From an uncultured Desulfobacter sp. (GTDB taxonomy: Bacteria > Desulfobacterota > Desulfobacteria > Desulfobacterales > Desulfobacteraceae): a DNA stretch of 64,000 nt. Positions 9,201 to 17,658 of this stretch are shown piece after piece. The stretch is taken from positions 2,940,501 through 3,004,500 of the forward strand of contig NZ_OY761445.1 of assembly GCF_963664415.1 (NCBI RefSeq), written 5' to 3'. The translations under genes and the position numbers were made by a program. Positions within the stretch are counted from its first letter, which is position 1. Each line of letters opens with the position of its first letter. A model generated the notes under the pieces. It ran no database searches. It had not been told where the DNA came from and saw nothing but the letters and a program-made list of their open reading frames with translations.

Positions 9201-10097
9201 TCACATAATACTCTTGCCCATGACGGACAATGTGAGTTCAACAGCAAGCCTGGCGGTTTTATTGGCACTGTCGAGAATGGGATTGATTTCCACCAGATCC
9301 ATGGATGTAATTTTTCCCGAGTCCGCCAGGATTTCCATTAACAGATGCGCCTCCCGGTATGTGATTCCTCCCGGCACGGGGGTGCCGACACCCGGCGCTT
9401 CCAGCGGATCAAGTGCATCCATGTCAATGGACAGGTGAATGCGTTTGAGATGAGCAAATTTCATTAACGCCTTGTTGGCAACAGCACTGATCCCGGATTC
9501 ATCTATGTCCCTCATGGAAAAGACGGTAATACCCGAGAACTTTAACCGCTCCTTTTCTTTTTGATCCAGATCCCGCTGTCCGATCATGACCACATGCTCA
9601 GGCATGACCTTGACGCCTGGAGAACCGACATTCAACAAAGCGTCATGCCCTTCTCCGGTCAATACGGCCAGGGGCATACCATGGATATTGCCGGAGGGAG
9701 AGGATTGCGGTGTGTTATAGTCCCCATGGGCATCAACCCAAATCAAACCCGCTGGTTCATGATGTGTTACGGCTGCCACCGTTCCGATGGATATGGAGTG
9801 GTCTCCACCGATAAAAAGCGGAAACCGTCCTTCCTCTAAGGCTGATTTTCCCACATCATAAACAGACGTGCAGATCTGAGTAATTTCTTTTACATAATCG
9901 GCTTTTAAAGACTTGCTTAGGGCATCATCATCCCGAATAGGTATGCGGATATCTCCTGTATCAACAACTTCATGGCCAAGGGCCCTTAATTTTTGAATCA
10001 GACCGGTGTATCTGACGGCCGCAGGCCCCATATCAACACCCCGAAGAGATTGCCCAAAATCCATCGGGATACCAATAATACTGATTTTTTTGCACAT
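9201..10097 (-). CDS. rocF: arginase (ureohydrolase family)
   Basis: A 298-residue cytosolic Mn2+ enzyme expected to hydrolyse L-arginine to ornithine and urea. The metal ligands of the family are present: 'GGDHS', 'DAHGDYNTP', and 'SIDMDALDP'. The 'SGNIHGMPLA' loop and 'GTPVPGGITYREAHL' are typical of arginases rather than agmatinases, which is why arginase is preferred. Length matches the family (about 300). The gene is read leftward and its stop is about 43 bp from the first good start of the Rhs gene. The region upstream of its ATG holds a half copy of the structured repeat described in this window. No urease or arginine-catabolic partner lies nearby. Confidence 0.88.
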   Translation of the reverse strand: MCKKISIIGIPMDFGQSLRGVDMGPAAVRYTGLIQKLRALGHEVVDTGDIRIPIRDDDALSKSLKADYVKEITQICTSVYDVGKSALEEGRFPLFIGGDHSISIGTVAAVTHHEPAGLIWVDAHGDYNTPQSSPSGNIHGMPLAVLTGEGHDALLNVGSPGVKVMPEHVVMIGQRDLDQKEKERLKFSGITVFSMRDIDESGISAVANKALMKFAHLKRIHLSIDMDALDPLEAPGVGTPVPGGITYREAHLLMEILADSGKITSMDLVEINPILDSANKTARLAVELTLSVMGKSIM

Positions 10098-10116
10098 TAT
10101 TTCGTGTTCTCCTGAC

Positions 10117-10172
10117 TAACGGCCATGGGCTGGCCTGACACTCAACACTTACGTCACCGCCCACAACAAAAA
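10117..10172 (+). repeat. structured repeat R1 (5'-half copy)
   Basis: Begins with the family signature TAACGGCCATGGGC and continues CTGGCCTGAC. The outer stem TGGGC/GCCCA is kept, and an inner TGAC/GTCA pair can form. The second hairpin (GAAAG...CTTTC) of full copies is missing. It lies between the divergent arginase and sensor-kinase genes, 470 bp upstream of the latter. Confidence 0.75.
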
Positions 10173-10275
10173 TGATAGCAACATACTACCTTAAACTACT
10201 AATACCAGAAATAATCAACCCATTTAATCTAATGGAATACATCAGTTTTACTCATAAAAAACAGCATAAAAAGAG

Positions 10276-10458
10276 TTGGGTTCCGACGGATCAATCGATG
10301 CCAATCTCATTTTATGCGAACAGTACATGTCCATCGTCATGACCAGGAAAATGTACTCCCAGGCATACCGGGATAAAGGCCTTCATGCCAAAAATTTTTC
10401 CAGAGCCCTGGAAGACAGTGCAACGGTCACGGCCAATCTGGTCCCCAAAAATTCATGA
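10276..10458 (+). CDS. short unrecognised reading frame
   Basis: A 60-codon frame in the 540-bp gap upstream of the sensor kinase. It has no recognised motif. Its codon pattern looks protein-like ('KMYSQAYRDKGLHAKNFSRALED'), so it may be a remnant of a larger gene. No clear ribosome site was found. The rest of the gap (10173-10275 and 10459-10641) shows nothing beyond AT-rich sequence. Confidence 0.2.
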   Translation: MGSDGSIDANLILCEQYMSIVMTRKMYSQAYRDKGLHAKNFSRALEDSATVTANLVPKNS

Positions 10459-10641
10459 TAAATTAAAAATTCTTATAGCCAAAACCATCTATCCCTGCCA
10501 AAGTACTTGACTATAGATAATCCATATCTGACCGATACAATACAAAAACATGCACATTTGCATCAAGCCCACTGCTGACTGAAAAGGGAAACGCCACTGG
10601 ATTTTTTATTTTTGGTAAGAATTTAGAAACATTGGATAAAA

Positions 10642-12657
10642 ATGGACAAAAAACCAACATACGAAGACCTGGAAAAAAGAGTCCGGGAGCTGGAAGGACT
10701 GCTGTTCATGCAAAAGCAGGCAAAAGCCAGGCCCCTGAATCGTGAAATGTTTTTACGCACCCTGATTGAAACAATACCGGATCTTGTTTGGTTGAAAAAT
10801 TCGGATGGTGTTTATCTTGCCTGTAATCGAAAATTTGAACGCTTTTTTAATACTAAGGAAAAGGATATTGTCGGAAAAACAGACTATGATTTCATGTGCA
10901 AACAGGAGGCGGATTTTTTCCGCAAACATGACAAAGCCGCCATCGCAAGTGGAAAGCCTGTGAAAAATGAAGAAGAAGTCATCTACCGAAATGACGGCCA
11001 TAAAGAATTGCTTGAAACCATTAAAACGCCAATGTTCGATACTCAAAACCAACTGATCGGCGTATTGGGCGTGGCCCGTGATATAACAGAACGCAAACGG
11101 ATTGAAAGAGAGCTTCGAATGAACGAAGCGCGATTACAATTAACGCTTAAAGTCGCCAATATCGGCATCTGGGATTGGGATATTGCCAACGATATCTGGT
11201 ATGCCTCGCCGATATATTATACCATGTTGGGCTATAAACCCATTTTCGGTCGTTCTGACAGAGAGATATGGATCAAGCGGATTCACCCCGAAGACAGAGA
11301 AATGGTCAGAAATAAAATTAACAGTATTCTGAATTTCAAAACAAACGAATATAGCTATGAAGCACGTATGAAACATGCTGACGGCTCCTTTCGCTGGCAT
11401 TACGTCACCGGATATGTGCTTGAAAGGGATAAGGACGATAAACCGGTTCATCTGATCGGCCTTAGAATTGACATCACCGAACGGAAAAAAGCGGAAGCTG
11501 AAAAAGAAAAACTCCAAGCGCAATTAATTCAGGCTCAGAAAATGGAGGCTGTCGGCCGTCTGGCCGGCGGCGTTGCCCATGACTTTAACAACATGCTGGG
11601 TGTTATTATGGGGCAGGCCGAACTGATGCTGTTTCAAATGGATCCGGCCTTGCGGTATTTTTCCGGGTTGCAGGAAATCAGAAAAGCCGCTGAAAGTTCA
11701 GCCAACCTGACGCGGCAGTTATTGGCTTTTGCCCGCAAGCAGACCATATCGCCCAAAGTGCTTAACCTGAATACGGTTGTTGAGAGTATGATTAAAATGC
11801 TACAGCGAATCATTGGCGAGGATATCCATCTTGTCTGGTCCCCCGGTAAAAAGCCCTGGAATGTCATGATGGATGCCGGTCAAATTGACCAAATCCTGAT
11901 CAACCTTTGCGTCAATGCCCGGGACAGCATCTCTGGTGTCGGGAAAATCATTATTGAAACAAAAAACTGCATCTTGGATGCGGATTATTGCATTGATCAT
12001 ACCGGATTCATACCCGGAGATTACACCATGCTGATGGTTAGCGACAGTGGTTGCGGTATGGGCCCCGATATTCTCAATAATATATTTGAGCCTTTTTTTA
12101 CAACCAAAGAAAAGGGAACAGGCCTTGGTCTTGCCATGATATACGGTATTGTCAAGCAAAACCGAGGATTCATCAATGTATACAGCGAACCGGGACATGG
12201 TTCGACATTTAAAATTTATCTGCCTCGGCACCAGACGCAGACCGGAACGAAACCGCAAACAGACCGCCCCGAGCCCATAGAGACCGGATCAGAGACAATC
12301 CTGGTAGTAGAGGACAATACCGATATTCTGGAGATCAGCCGGACCATGCTGGAACAGCAAGGATATATTGTGTTAACCGCTGCCTCGCCCGTTGAAGCCC
12401 TGGAAGTGGTAAAAACGTATGACGGCAGCATCGACCTGCTCATTACGGATGTGATCATGCCGGTGATGAACGGGCGAGAGTTGGCAAAACAACTTAAATC
12501 AAGCCGGCCGGATCTAAAACAGCTTTATATGTCCGGCTATACGGCAGATATTATTGCCCATCACGGAGTGCTGGAGGATGGTATCCATTTCATCCAAAAA
12601 CCGTTTTCTATACGGGAACTGGCGAGCAAGGTAAGGCAGGTCATTGAAGGCCGATAA
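10642..12657 (+). CDS. cytoplasmic PAS-PAS hybrid sensor histidine kinase
   Basis: A 671-residue soluble kinase with no membrane helices. It has a short N-terminal coiled coil ('YEDLEKRVRELEGLL'), PAS domain 1 (about 35-150), PAS/PAC domain 2 (about 160-290, ending 'DITERKKAEAEKEKL'), HisKA with the phospho-acceptor in 'GGVAHDFNN' (H313), HATPase_c with 'GCGMGPDI' and 'KGTGLGLAMIYGIVKQ', and a C-terminal receiver with its aspartate in 'LLITDVIMPVMNG' (D603). Such proteins autophosphorylate on His and pass the phosphate to their own receiver; the output partner is not encoded here. The signal is unknown and is presumably intracellular. The stop codon is 6 bp from the convergent SGNH gene. That gene is the edge of a duplicated block, so the kinase sits at the duplication junction. 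Confidence 0.9.
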   Translation: MDKKPTYEDLEKRVRELEGLLFMQKQAKARPLNREMFLRTLIETIPDLVWLKNSDGVYLACNRKFERFFNTKEKDIVGKTDYDFMCKQEADFFRKHDKAAIASGKPVKNEEEVIYRNDGHKELLETIKTPMFDTQNQLIGVLGVARDITERKRIERELRMNEARLQLTLKVANIGIWDWDIANDIWYASPIYYTMLGYKPIFGRSDREIWIKRIHPEDREMVRNKINSILNFKTNEYSYEARMKHADGSFRWHYVTGYVLERDKDDKPVHLIGLRIDITERKKAEAEKEKLQAQLIQAQKMEAVGRLAGGVAHDFNNMLGVIMGQAELMLFQMDPALRYFSGLQEIRKAAESSANLTRQLLAFARKQTISPKVLNLNTVVESMIKMLQRIIGEDIHLVWSPGKKPWNVMMDAGQIDQILINLCVNARDSISGVGKIIIETKNCILDADYCIDHTGFIPGDYTMLMVSDSGCGMGPDILNNIFEPFFTTKEKGTGLGLAMIYGIVKQNRGFINVYSEPGHGSTFKIYLPRHQTQTGTKPQTDRPEPIETGSETILVVEDNTDILEISRTMLEQQGYIVLTAASPVEALEVVKTYDGSIDLLITDVIMPVMNGRELAKQLKSSRPDLKQLYMSGYTADIIAHHGVLEDGIHFIQKPFSIRELASKVRQVIEGR

Positions 12658-12663
12658 AAAATT

Positions 12664-13263
12664 CTAACCCATAAACTTGTAAAGGAATTGTTCTTTCAGC
12701 AGTTTTTTCCACAGCGCGTATCCGTTTGCACTAAGATGCAACCCATCTTCTTCAAACAGTATTTCTTTATTTTCAATCTGGGCCATTGCATCGAATATAT
12801 TAACAAAGGTACAGTTCGGGTGAAAATCGTCTATTTCCTTTTGAATAATACTGTTTGTAAATATGATCGAATTTATCAAATCTTGCCTGACAATACTCGG
12901 TTTGATCGAGATAAACGCGACGGGTATATTCCCGCAATGCCGGTCAATTAAGCTCATTACGTATTTAAAACAGATAAACACTTCTTCCGGATGGCGACCT
13001 TCTCCCAGATCATTGTCACCGGCATAATAAACAAGCAGATCCGGCTGAAACTGAGGCACCAACCGCTTAAAAAACCAACAGCAGGCCGCAGACGTGGAAC
13101 CACCGAACGCCTGGTTGATCACTTCAAATTCCGAAAATTCATTGGCAAACTCATCCCAGAGGCGCAGGGATGAGCTTCCGTACAACAGCAGTCTGGGCTT
13201 TTGCCCTTTAGGCATTACCGGCTTTGACTCAAGCGGTTCTATCTCGTCATGATACCAAAACAT
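12664..13263 (-). CDS. SGNH/GDSL hydrolase family protein (copy 1)
   Basis: 199 residues, no signal peptide. The four SGNH blocks are visible: 'LLLYGSSSLRLW' (nucleophile Ser in GSSS), 'NQAFGGSTS' (Gly), 'YYAGDNDLGEG' (Asn), and 'FEEDGLHLSANGYALW' (Asp-X-X-His). Family members are esterases or lipases; the substrate here is unknown. It is the last gene of a block (fused ABC pair, methyltransferase, SGNH) that occurs twice in the window. The second copy (22212-22811) has the same length but many substitutions, so this gene diverged while part of the neighbouring methyltransferase gene stayed nearly identical. The context suggests action on a metal chelate or its breakdown product (inference). 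Confidence 0.8.
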   Translation of the reverse strand: MFWYHDEIEPLESKPVMPKGQKPRLLLYGSSSLRLWDEFANEFSEFEVINQAFGGSTSAACCWFFKRLVPQFQPDLLVYYAGDNDLGEGRHPEEVFICFKYVMSLIDRHCGNIPVAFISIKPSIVRQDLINSIIFTNSIIQKEIDDFHPNCTFVNIFDAMAQIENKEILFEEDGLHLSANGYALWKKLLKEQFLYKFMG

Positions 13264-13345
13264 ACCTGTAAATTATCGTCCTTTGATTGGACTGACAGGG
13301 GTTAAAAAAGGAACATGCCTAAATTATTAAACTATTTTATTGTTT

Positions 13346-14167
13346 TCAGCAATGGGAGATTCTCATATGCACCATCGCGCAAACACCCAGCATATCCGCT
13401 ATCGTAGAAGCCAATTTTGCTTTAAATGGAATCCCTTGCTTCATTCCTTTGGACATGGGGATTGAATTGATAACCTGAATTCTTTTGTCCCATTTCTCAA
13501 GAGCGTTCACCGGTTTCAATCCCCATCCGCCATCCATGGAAATGCCCATGCCGCCTTTTTTGAGTACCTGCTTTTTCGCAAATTTCATCCCCATAGGGGA
13601 GAGGGAATCAAAATAAAAATCACATGATTCAAAATAGTCCGCAACTTGAATGAAAAACGTTTTGATCTGATTTTCGTTAAAATAACAAAGCACACCACCG
13701 GCCAAAAACAGCAATCCGTCCCGCACCTCTATATCCTTAAACCATTGGGTATCCAGAAATGAAGAGGCAATGCTTTTATGCCTGTCACTGTCTTCATAAA
13801 AATTTTGCCTAAGTGCAATGACATCAGGCAAATCAAGCTCATAAAACATGATTTTACCATTATCAATCCGGCTGAAGGTGGTGTCCAGGCCACAGCCGAT
13901 ATTCACAATTGTCGCTTCGGGATGTTGTTCTATGAACCCGTGCGCCATTTTATCCGTATGCAGGCTGCGTGCAACCCAGCCATGCTGGGACATGGATTGG
14001 GTTTTTTCGATATCTGAAAAATCGTAATCAATTTGCTGAATAATCTCTACTGCGTTTTGATCTACCAGTCTCGGGTTACTTTTTTGTGTTTCATATGCCC
14101 GGCCCCATAACGGCAGTAAAAGGGTTTCCTCAACAGTGCCGGTTTTGATACGTATTTTCTGGGTCAT
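13346..14167 (-). CDS. SAM-dependent methyltransferase, leucine-carboxyl-methyltransferase-like (copy 1)
   Basis: 273 residues, cytosolic. Motif I 'ATIVNIGCGLDTTFSRI' and the acidic motif 'FYELDLPDVIALRQNF' are those of the Ppm1/Ppm2/Tcmp (PF04072) group, which O-methylates carboxylates or polyketide-type hydroxyls. The first about 205 residues are identical to copy 2 (22895-23716), while the last about 68 carry a dozen replacements; the switch is abrupt near 13555. A good ribosome site (GAAAGGAAAG) precedes the ATG. It lies 26 bp downstream of a broken ABC transporter gene and upstream of the SGNH hydrolase. The substrate is unknown. Confidence 0.8.
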   Translation of the reverse strand: MTQKIRIKTGTVEETLLLPLWGRAYETQKSNPRLVDQNAVEIIQQIDYDFSDIEKTQSMSQHGWVARSLHTDKMAHGFIEQHPEATIVNIGCGLDTTFSRIDNGKIMFYELDLPDVIALRQNFYEDSDRHKSIASSFLDTQWFKDIEVRDGLLFLAGGVLCYFNENQIKTFFIQVADYFESCDFYFDSLSPMGMKFAKKQVLKKGGMGISMDGGWGLKPVNALEKWDKRIQVINSIPMSKGMKQGIPFKAKLASTIADMLGVCAMVHMRISHC

Positions 14168-14193
14168 TATGCTTTCCTTTCAGTGTTTAAAAA

Positions 14194-15106
14194 TTAATTG
14201 CCTGGGATATTCCACGCCTTTATTCTCTGTTGCGCATGCCACATGGCAGCGTATCTTTTATTCAGCGTCATTAATTCTGTATGAGTCCCCTGTTCCGCAA
14301 TTTTACCCTCTTCCACCACCAGGATATTGTCGGCTCCGGCGATGGTGGAGAGGCGATGTGCGATCACAATGACCGTTTTATCTGCCACCAGTGTATCTAT
14401 GGCCTTTTGTACCGCCACCTCGCTTTGTGTATCCAAAGCCGCCGTGGGTTCATCCAGCATGACAATGGGGGCGTCCTTGAGTATGGCCCTTGCGATGCTT
14501 ATTCGCTGCTTTTCCCCGCCGGACATGGCACCGCCGATATCCCCCACCGCCGTATTATATCCATCCGGCAAACGATCGATGAACTCATGGCAAAACGCCT
14601 TTTGTGCCGCCTCTTTTACCTGGTCATCCGTGGCATCGGGATTGCCCATCCTGATATTGTTTAAGACGGTGTCGTCAAACAGATAAACATACGGAATATT
14701 CAACCCCGACGGAAAGCACATTATTCAATGTCCCGGTCTTATACGAATACAATTTTTCCAGGGGCATACTCTTGAGTTTTTCGCCAAGATTAAGGCGTAG
14801 CCTGTGGGCGACATCCACGATGGTTCCCTTAAAATCAAAGTCATGCCCGTACCACCTGCAATACAGCCCAAGCGCCACCAGAAGCATCATGGCAAACAGC
14901 CATAATGCCGCGCCGCCAGCCGAAGGCTCAGCTGCAAAAAGGCATGACAGCAGCGGGAAAAAACACAGATACGCCAATCCTTCGGCAGTAAAGGCGGCAA
15001 TAAACAGCAGCATACTTTTTTTATATTCAGGGCTGTTCTCGCCGGCGATTGTTTTCCCCGCCCTGTATGATTGTAAAAAGGTGGTGGGTTTTATTTTTGA
15101 TTCCAT
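14194..15106 (-). pseudogene. broken YbtQ-like fused ABC transporter (copy 1)
   Basis: The N-terminal piece (about 143 residues from the ATG at 15106, two or three membrane helices) and the C-terminal piece (signature 'AMSGGEKQR', Walker B 'IVMLDEP', H-loop 'IAHRLS') match the intact gene at 23743-25518. They are joined by an 863-bp internal deletion corresponding to 24240-25102 of the intact copy, with the junction near 14689-14691. The deletion removes most of the membrane domain and the Walker A motif. It also shifts the frame (863 is not a multiple of three), so no functional protein can be made. Outside the deletion the two copies differ at only a few bases. Confidence 0.93.
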
Positions 15107-15117
15107 GATATTTCCCC

Positions 15118-15612
15118 TTATTTCTGAAGATTCCACGCCTGTGCCTGTTCATAATTTTCCCAGAGGACGGCATACACACTGTTATTGTTGATCAGCTCCC
15201 CATGACGCCCTTTTTCTGCAATCATGCCCTGGTCAAACACAACGATCTGGTTCACATCTCTTATGGTGGACAGCCTGTGGGCGATGATGATGACGGTTTT
15301 GCCTTTCATCAGACTTGACACCGCCCGGATGATCTCTTCCTCGTTTTCCGGATCGGCAAATGCGGTGGCTTCGTCAAGCACCACAATGGGTGCGTTTCGA
15401 AGGATCGCCCTGGCGATGGTGATTCTCTGCTTCTGCCCACCCGAAAGCCGCAAGCCTCTGTCTCCGGCAACGGTGTCGTATCCATCGGGAAGAGACAAGA
15501 TAAAATCATGGATCTGCGATGCCCTTGCCGCCTCATATATCTCTTCATCCGAGGCATCCGGTTTGGCAAGCCTGATATTATTGGCAATGGTATCATTGAA
15601 TAAAAAGGTATG
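15118..15612 (-). pseudogene. 5'-truncated YbtP-like ABC transporter (copy 1)
   Basis: Corresponds to the last about 165 codons of the intact gene at 25530-27308. The ABC signature 'LSGGQKQR', Walker B 'IVVLDEATAFADPENE' and H-loop are kept, but everything upstream of 'FLFNDTIANN' is gone. Homology stops sharply at about 15612; past that point the sequence (15613-15787) has no recognisable gene. Unlike the neighbouring copy-1 segment, this piece shows frequent base differences from copy 2 beyond about 15322. Confidence 0.9.
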
Positions 15613-15787
15613 AGGACTTTTTTGTTCTTAAAGGAAGTACTAAAAGTGCTGTAGAAATCCAAAGAATTCCCTGAAAAAATATAAGGCGTTTTCAGTTTTA
15701 TTTTTTTAGGGGGGAGGACATGAGTAACAGATAGTCTACGGCAATCTTGCCTCAGAAAACCGGACATTGGTGCATAAGTAGTCCTCT

Positions 15788-16021
15788 CTATCCATCCGCC
15801 AGGGCAGGCAGTATGATGGATGCCACGTTGAGCCGGAAATAAAGGTCCTGGCGAAAATGGCCCTGGTCCACCTCGTGGCGCAGGTCCCTGTGGGTGGCGG
15901 CAATGAACCTTAAATCCACGTTCAACGTCTGGGTACTGCCCACCCGCATAATCTCTTTTTCCTAGATCACCCGCAGGATTTTAATCTACATGGAGGCCGG
16001 CATATCCCCGATTTCATTTGG
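15788..16021 (-). pseudogene. fragment of a sigma-54-dependent activator (AAA+ core)
   Basis: Translated on the minus strand the piece reads NEIGDMP-ASM-stop-IKILRVI-stop-EKEIMRVGSTQTLNVDLRF, then IAATHRDLRHEV and FRQDLYFRLNV. This is the sensor-I/GSTQ region of NtrC-type AAA+ activators. Two glutamine codons have become TAG (CAG to TAG), and both ends are missing, so it is a dead relic. It sits between the truncated ABC gene and an intact AraC regulator. Nothing else is recognised in 15613-15787 or 16022-16218 apart from an AT-rich upstream region for the AraC gene. Confidence 0.85.
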
Positions 16022-16218
16022 ATTTCGATTTATACACGATTGTTCTGTTGAATTTTAAGGAAAAGGTTGACATCCTTCTTAATAAATGACTTTATTGGTG
16101 TTTTATTACTTAGTTAGCTATTGTCGACACATGTTTTCATGTTTCGTCATAAATTGAACAACCTGGGTGTTAAGAGATTAGATCAGCCCCATGGCTGTTA
16201 GGTAGAATCGGGAATGAC

Positions 16219-17235
16219 ATGCAAACAATCCAAATCGGTACGCTAACACTAACGGCAACGCCAAATCAGTTTAAAACTGATCTTCCACCATCAATTGGTC
16301 AGGGAAAAACCGATATTCTGACTTTCAACTCAGGTCTGCAATTAATGACCATTCACAGGCACCCCAAGCATCCCGTCCTTTTTCAGGGTTTTTTAAAAGA
16401 GCCTTTTGTTGGTTTTGGCTTTTGCCTTGATGGGCGGTTCGATTACCGGCCTGTCTGCTTTGATCATCCGATTACAATTAGTGCTGGCCAGAGTGGTTTT
16501 TTCTCTTTTCCCAAAAGTGTTGAGGTTTTTGAAAAAGCCGATGATCAACGGATGCTCAGAATTTATCTGATGTTAAACGGCGACCGGTTATTTAAGCTGG
16601 CACAGGGGGATGAAGACCGTTTTTATCCGGTGTTGAAAAGCCTGGATGCAAAATCTCACAGCCGTTTTCTCAATATCATAACGCCGGTGATGAAAGTGGT
16701 TTTATATCAGATAATCCATTGCCCTTATATCGGTATGACCCGACAGATTTTCCTGGAGGGTAAAGCCATGGAACTTCTGGCCCATAAGATGGAACAACTC
16801 TGCCCCGGCAGCGGCCGGCAAGATTACGCCATGAAACCTTCTGATGTAGAACGTGTTCACCACGCGGCCCACCTGCTTGTCCGTGACCTTAATAATCCGC
16901 CGGATATTATGACACTGACTAATTTGGTAGGATTAAACCGGGATAAACTGCATCAATGTTTCCGCAAGGTTTTCGGGTTTTCCCCCTTTGAATTTCTCCG
17001 TGATCAGCGTTTGAAAACAGCCATGCTGCTATTGCAGGATGGTGAACTCAATGTTACCCAGGCAGCATTGATGGTCGGCTACTCCAATATCAGTCATTTT
17101 GCCAAGGCCTTTAAATCCAAGTTCGGAATCACACCGGGCCAATTACGCAAAGCTTCCCCCTCCTCCTTTTCTGACCGAAAAATTATTTATGATAATATCA
17201 AATCGAATTCGGCAATAAGCCCGAAAATTCTTTGA
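16219..17235 (+). CDS. AraC-family regulator, PchR-like (1)
   Basis: 338 residues. The C-terminal about 105 residues form the double helix-turn-helix of AraC/XylS proteins ('LTNLVGLNRDKLHQCFRKVF', 'VTQAALMVGYSNISHFAKAF', 'FGITPGQLRK'). The N-terminal part is the ligand-sensing domain seen in PchR/YbtA-type siderophore regulators, including a 'FLEGKAMELLAHKMEQL' linker helix. Family knowledge: these bind a ferric siderophore in the cytoplasm and activate receptor and transport genes. Here the gene lies directly upstream of a TonB receptor on the same strand, with two tandem structured repeats between them. The ATG follows a GGGAATGAC site. A short basic tail after the HTH is unusual but unremarkable. 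Confidence 0.88.
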   Translation: MQTIQIGTLTLTATPNQFKTDLPPSIGQGKTDILTFNSGLQLMTIHRHPKHPVLFQGFLKEPFVGFGFCLDGRFDYRPVCFDHPITISAGQSGFFSFPKSVEVFEKADDQRMLRIYLMLNGDRLFKLAQGDEDRFYPVLKSLDAKSHSRFLNIITPVMKVVLYQIIHCPYIGMTRQIFLEGKAMELLAHKMEQLCPGSGRQDYAMKPSDVERVHHAAHLLVRDLNNPPDIMTLTNLVGLNRDKLHQCFRKVFGFSPFEFLRDQRLKTAMLLLQDGELNVTQAALMVGYSNISHFAKAFKSKFGITPGQLRKASPSSFSDRKIIYDNIKSNSAISPKIL

Positions 17236-17236
17236 A

Positions 17237-17330
17237 TAACGGCCATGGGCCGTCCTGGGTCTATCTACACCCAGACTTCGGCCCTCAACAAAGCTTGAAA
17301 GATCTGGGTAACTTACCCAGGCTTTCTTAT
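17237..17330 (+). repeat. structured repeat R2 (full copy)
   Basis: A 94-nt unit starting TAACGGCCATGGGCCG. Hairpin 1 is GGGCCG...CGGCCC enclosing CTGGGT...ACCCAG. After a CAACAAAGCTT linker, hairpin 2 is GAAAG-at-CTGGGT...ACCCAG-gc-CTTTC, ending TTCTTATAAAA. It starts 1 bp after the AraC stop codon. The next unit (R3) follows with a 95-nt period. Confidence 0.9.
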
Positions 17331-17425
17331 AAAACGGCCATGGGCTGACCTGACATATCAGCCGCCAAGCTCTGCCCACAACGAAAGTTGAAAAGGTCTG
17401 TGTCGCCTTCACAGACTTTCTTATA
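17331..17425 (+). repeat. structured repeat R3 (full copy, tandem with R2)
   Basis: Same architecture as R2 with different stem sequences: outer TGGGC/GCCCA, inner CTGA/TCAG, and second hairpin GGTCTGTG...CACAGACTTTC followed by TTATAAAA. The stem changes compensate each other relative to R2 (CTGGGT/ACCCAG replaced by GTCTGTG/CACAGAC), supporting a folded RNA or DNA hairpin. It lies about 230 bp upstream of the TonB receptor start. Confidence 0.9.
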
Positions 17426-17467
17426 AAATTTTTCTGACAATGACGTCCATAAAACTGACGCTGGGGT

Positions 17468-17489
17468 TAGCAATTATCATTCTTCTCAG
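17468..17489. promoter_or_regulatory. possible Fur-type operator upstream of TonB receptor
   Basis: Read on the minus strand, this stretch contains GAATGATAATTGC, which includes the ATGATAAT core of Fur boxes. The left half-site (TGATAAT) is perfect; the right half is poor (about 3 of 7). Its position, about 170 bp upstream of a siderophore-type receptor, fits iron control, but the match is partial. Confidence 0.35.
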
Positions 17490-17658
17490 CTATCTTCGTT
17501 GGCTAACAATACCTGCGTATTAGGATTTATTTAGCTTACGACTAACAAGTCGTACTTAAGCAAAATTCATCCAGATGAAAACTGCAGAAGGTATTAAATA
17601 GCCTACCTTCCGCATAGCAGGAGGTATGATAAAAACAATTAAAAGGAGAAAAGGATTG

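Noticed and set aside
17237..17425. Structured repeats as a known c-di-GMP, cobalamin, TPP or SAM riboswitch
   Set aside because: None of the conserved cores of those classes could be matched; the repeat is left unassigned.
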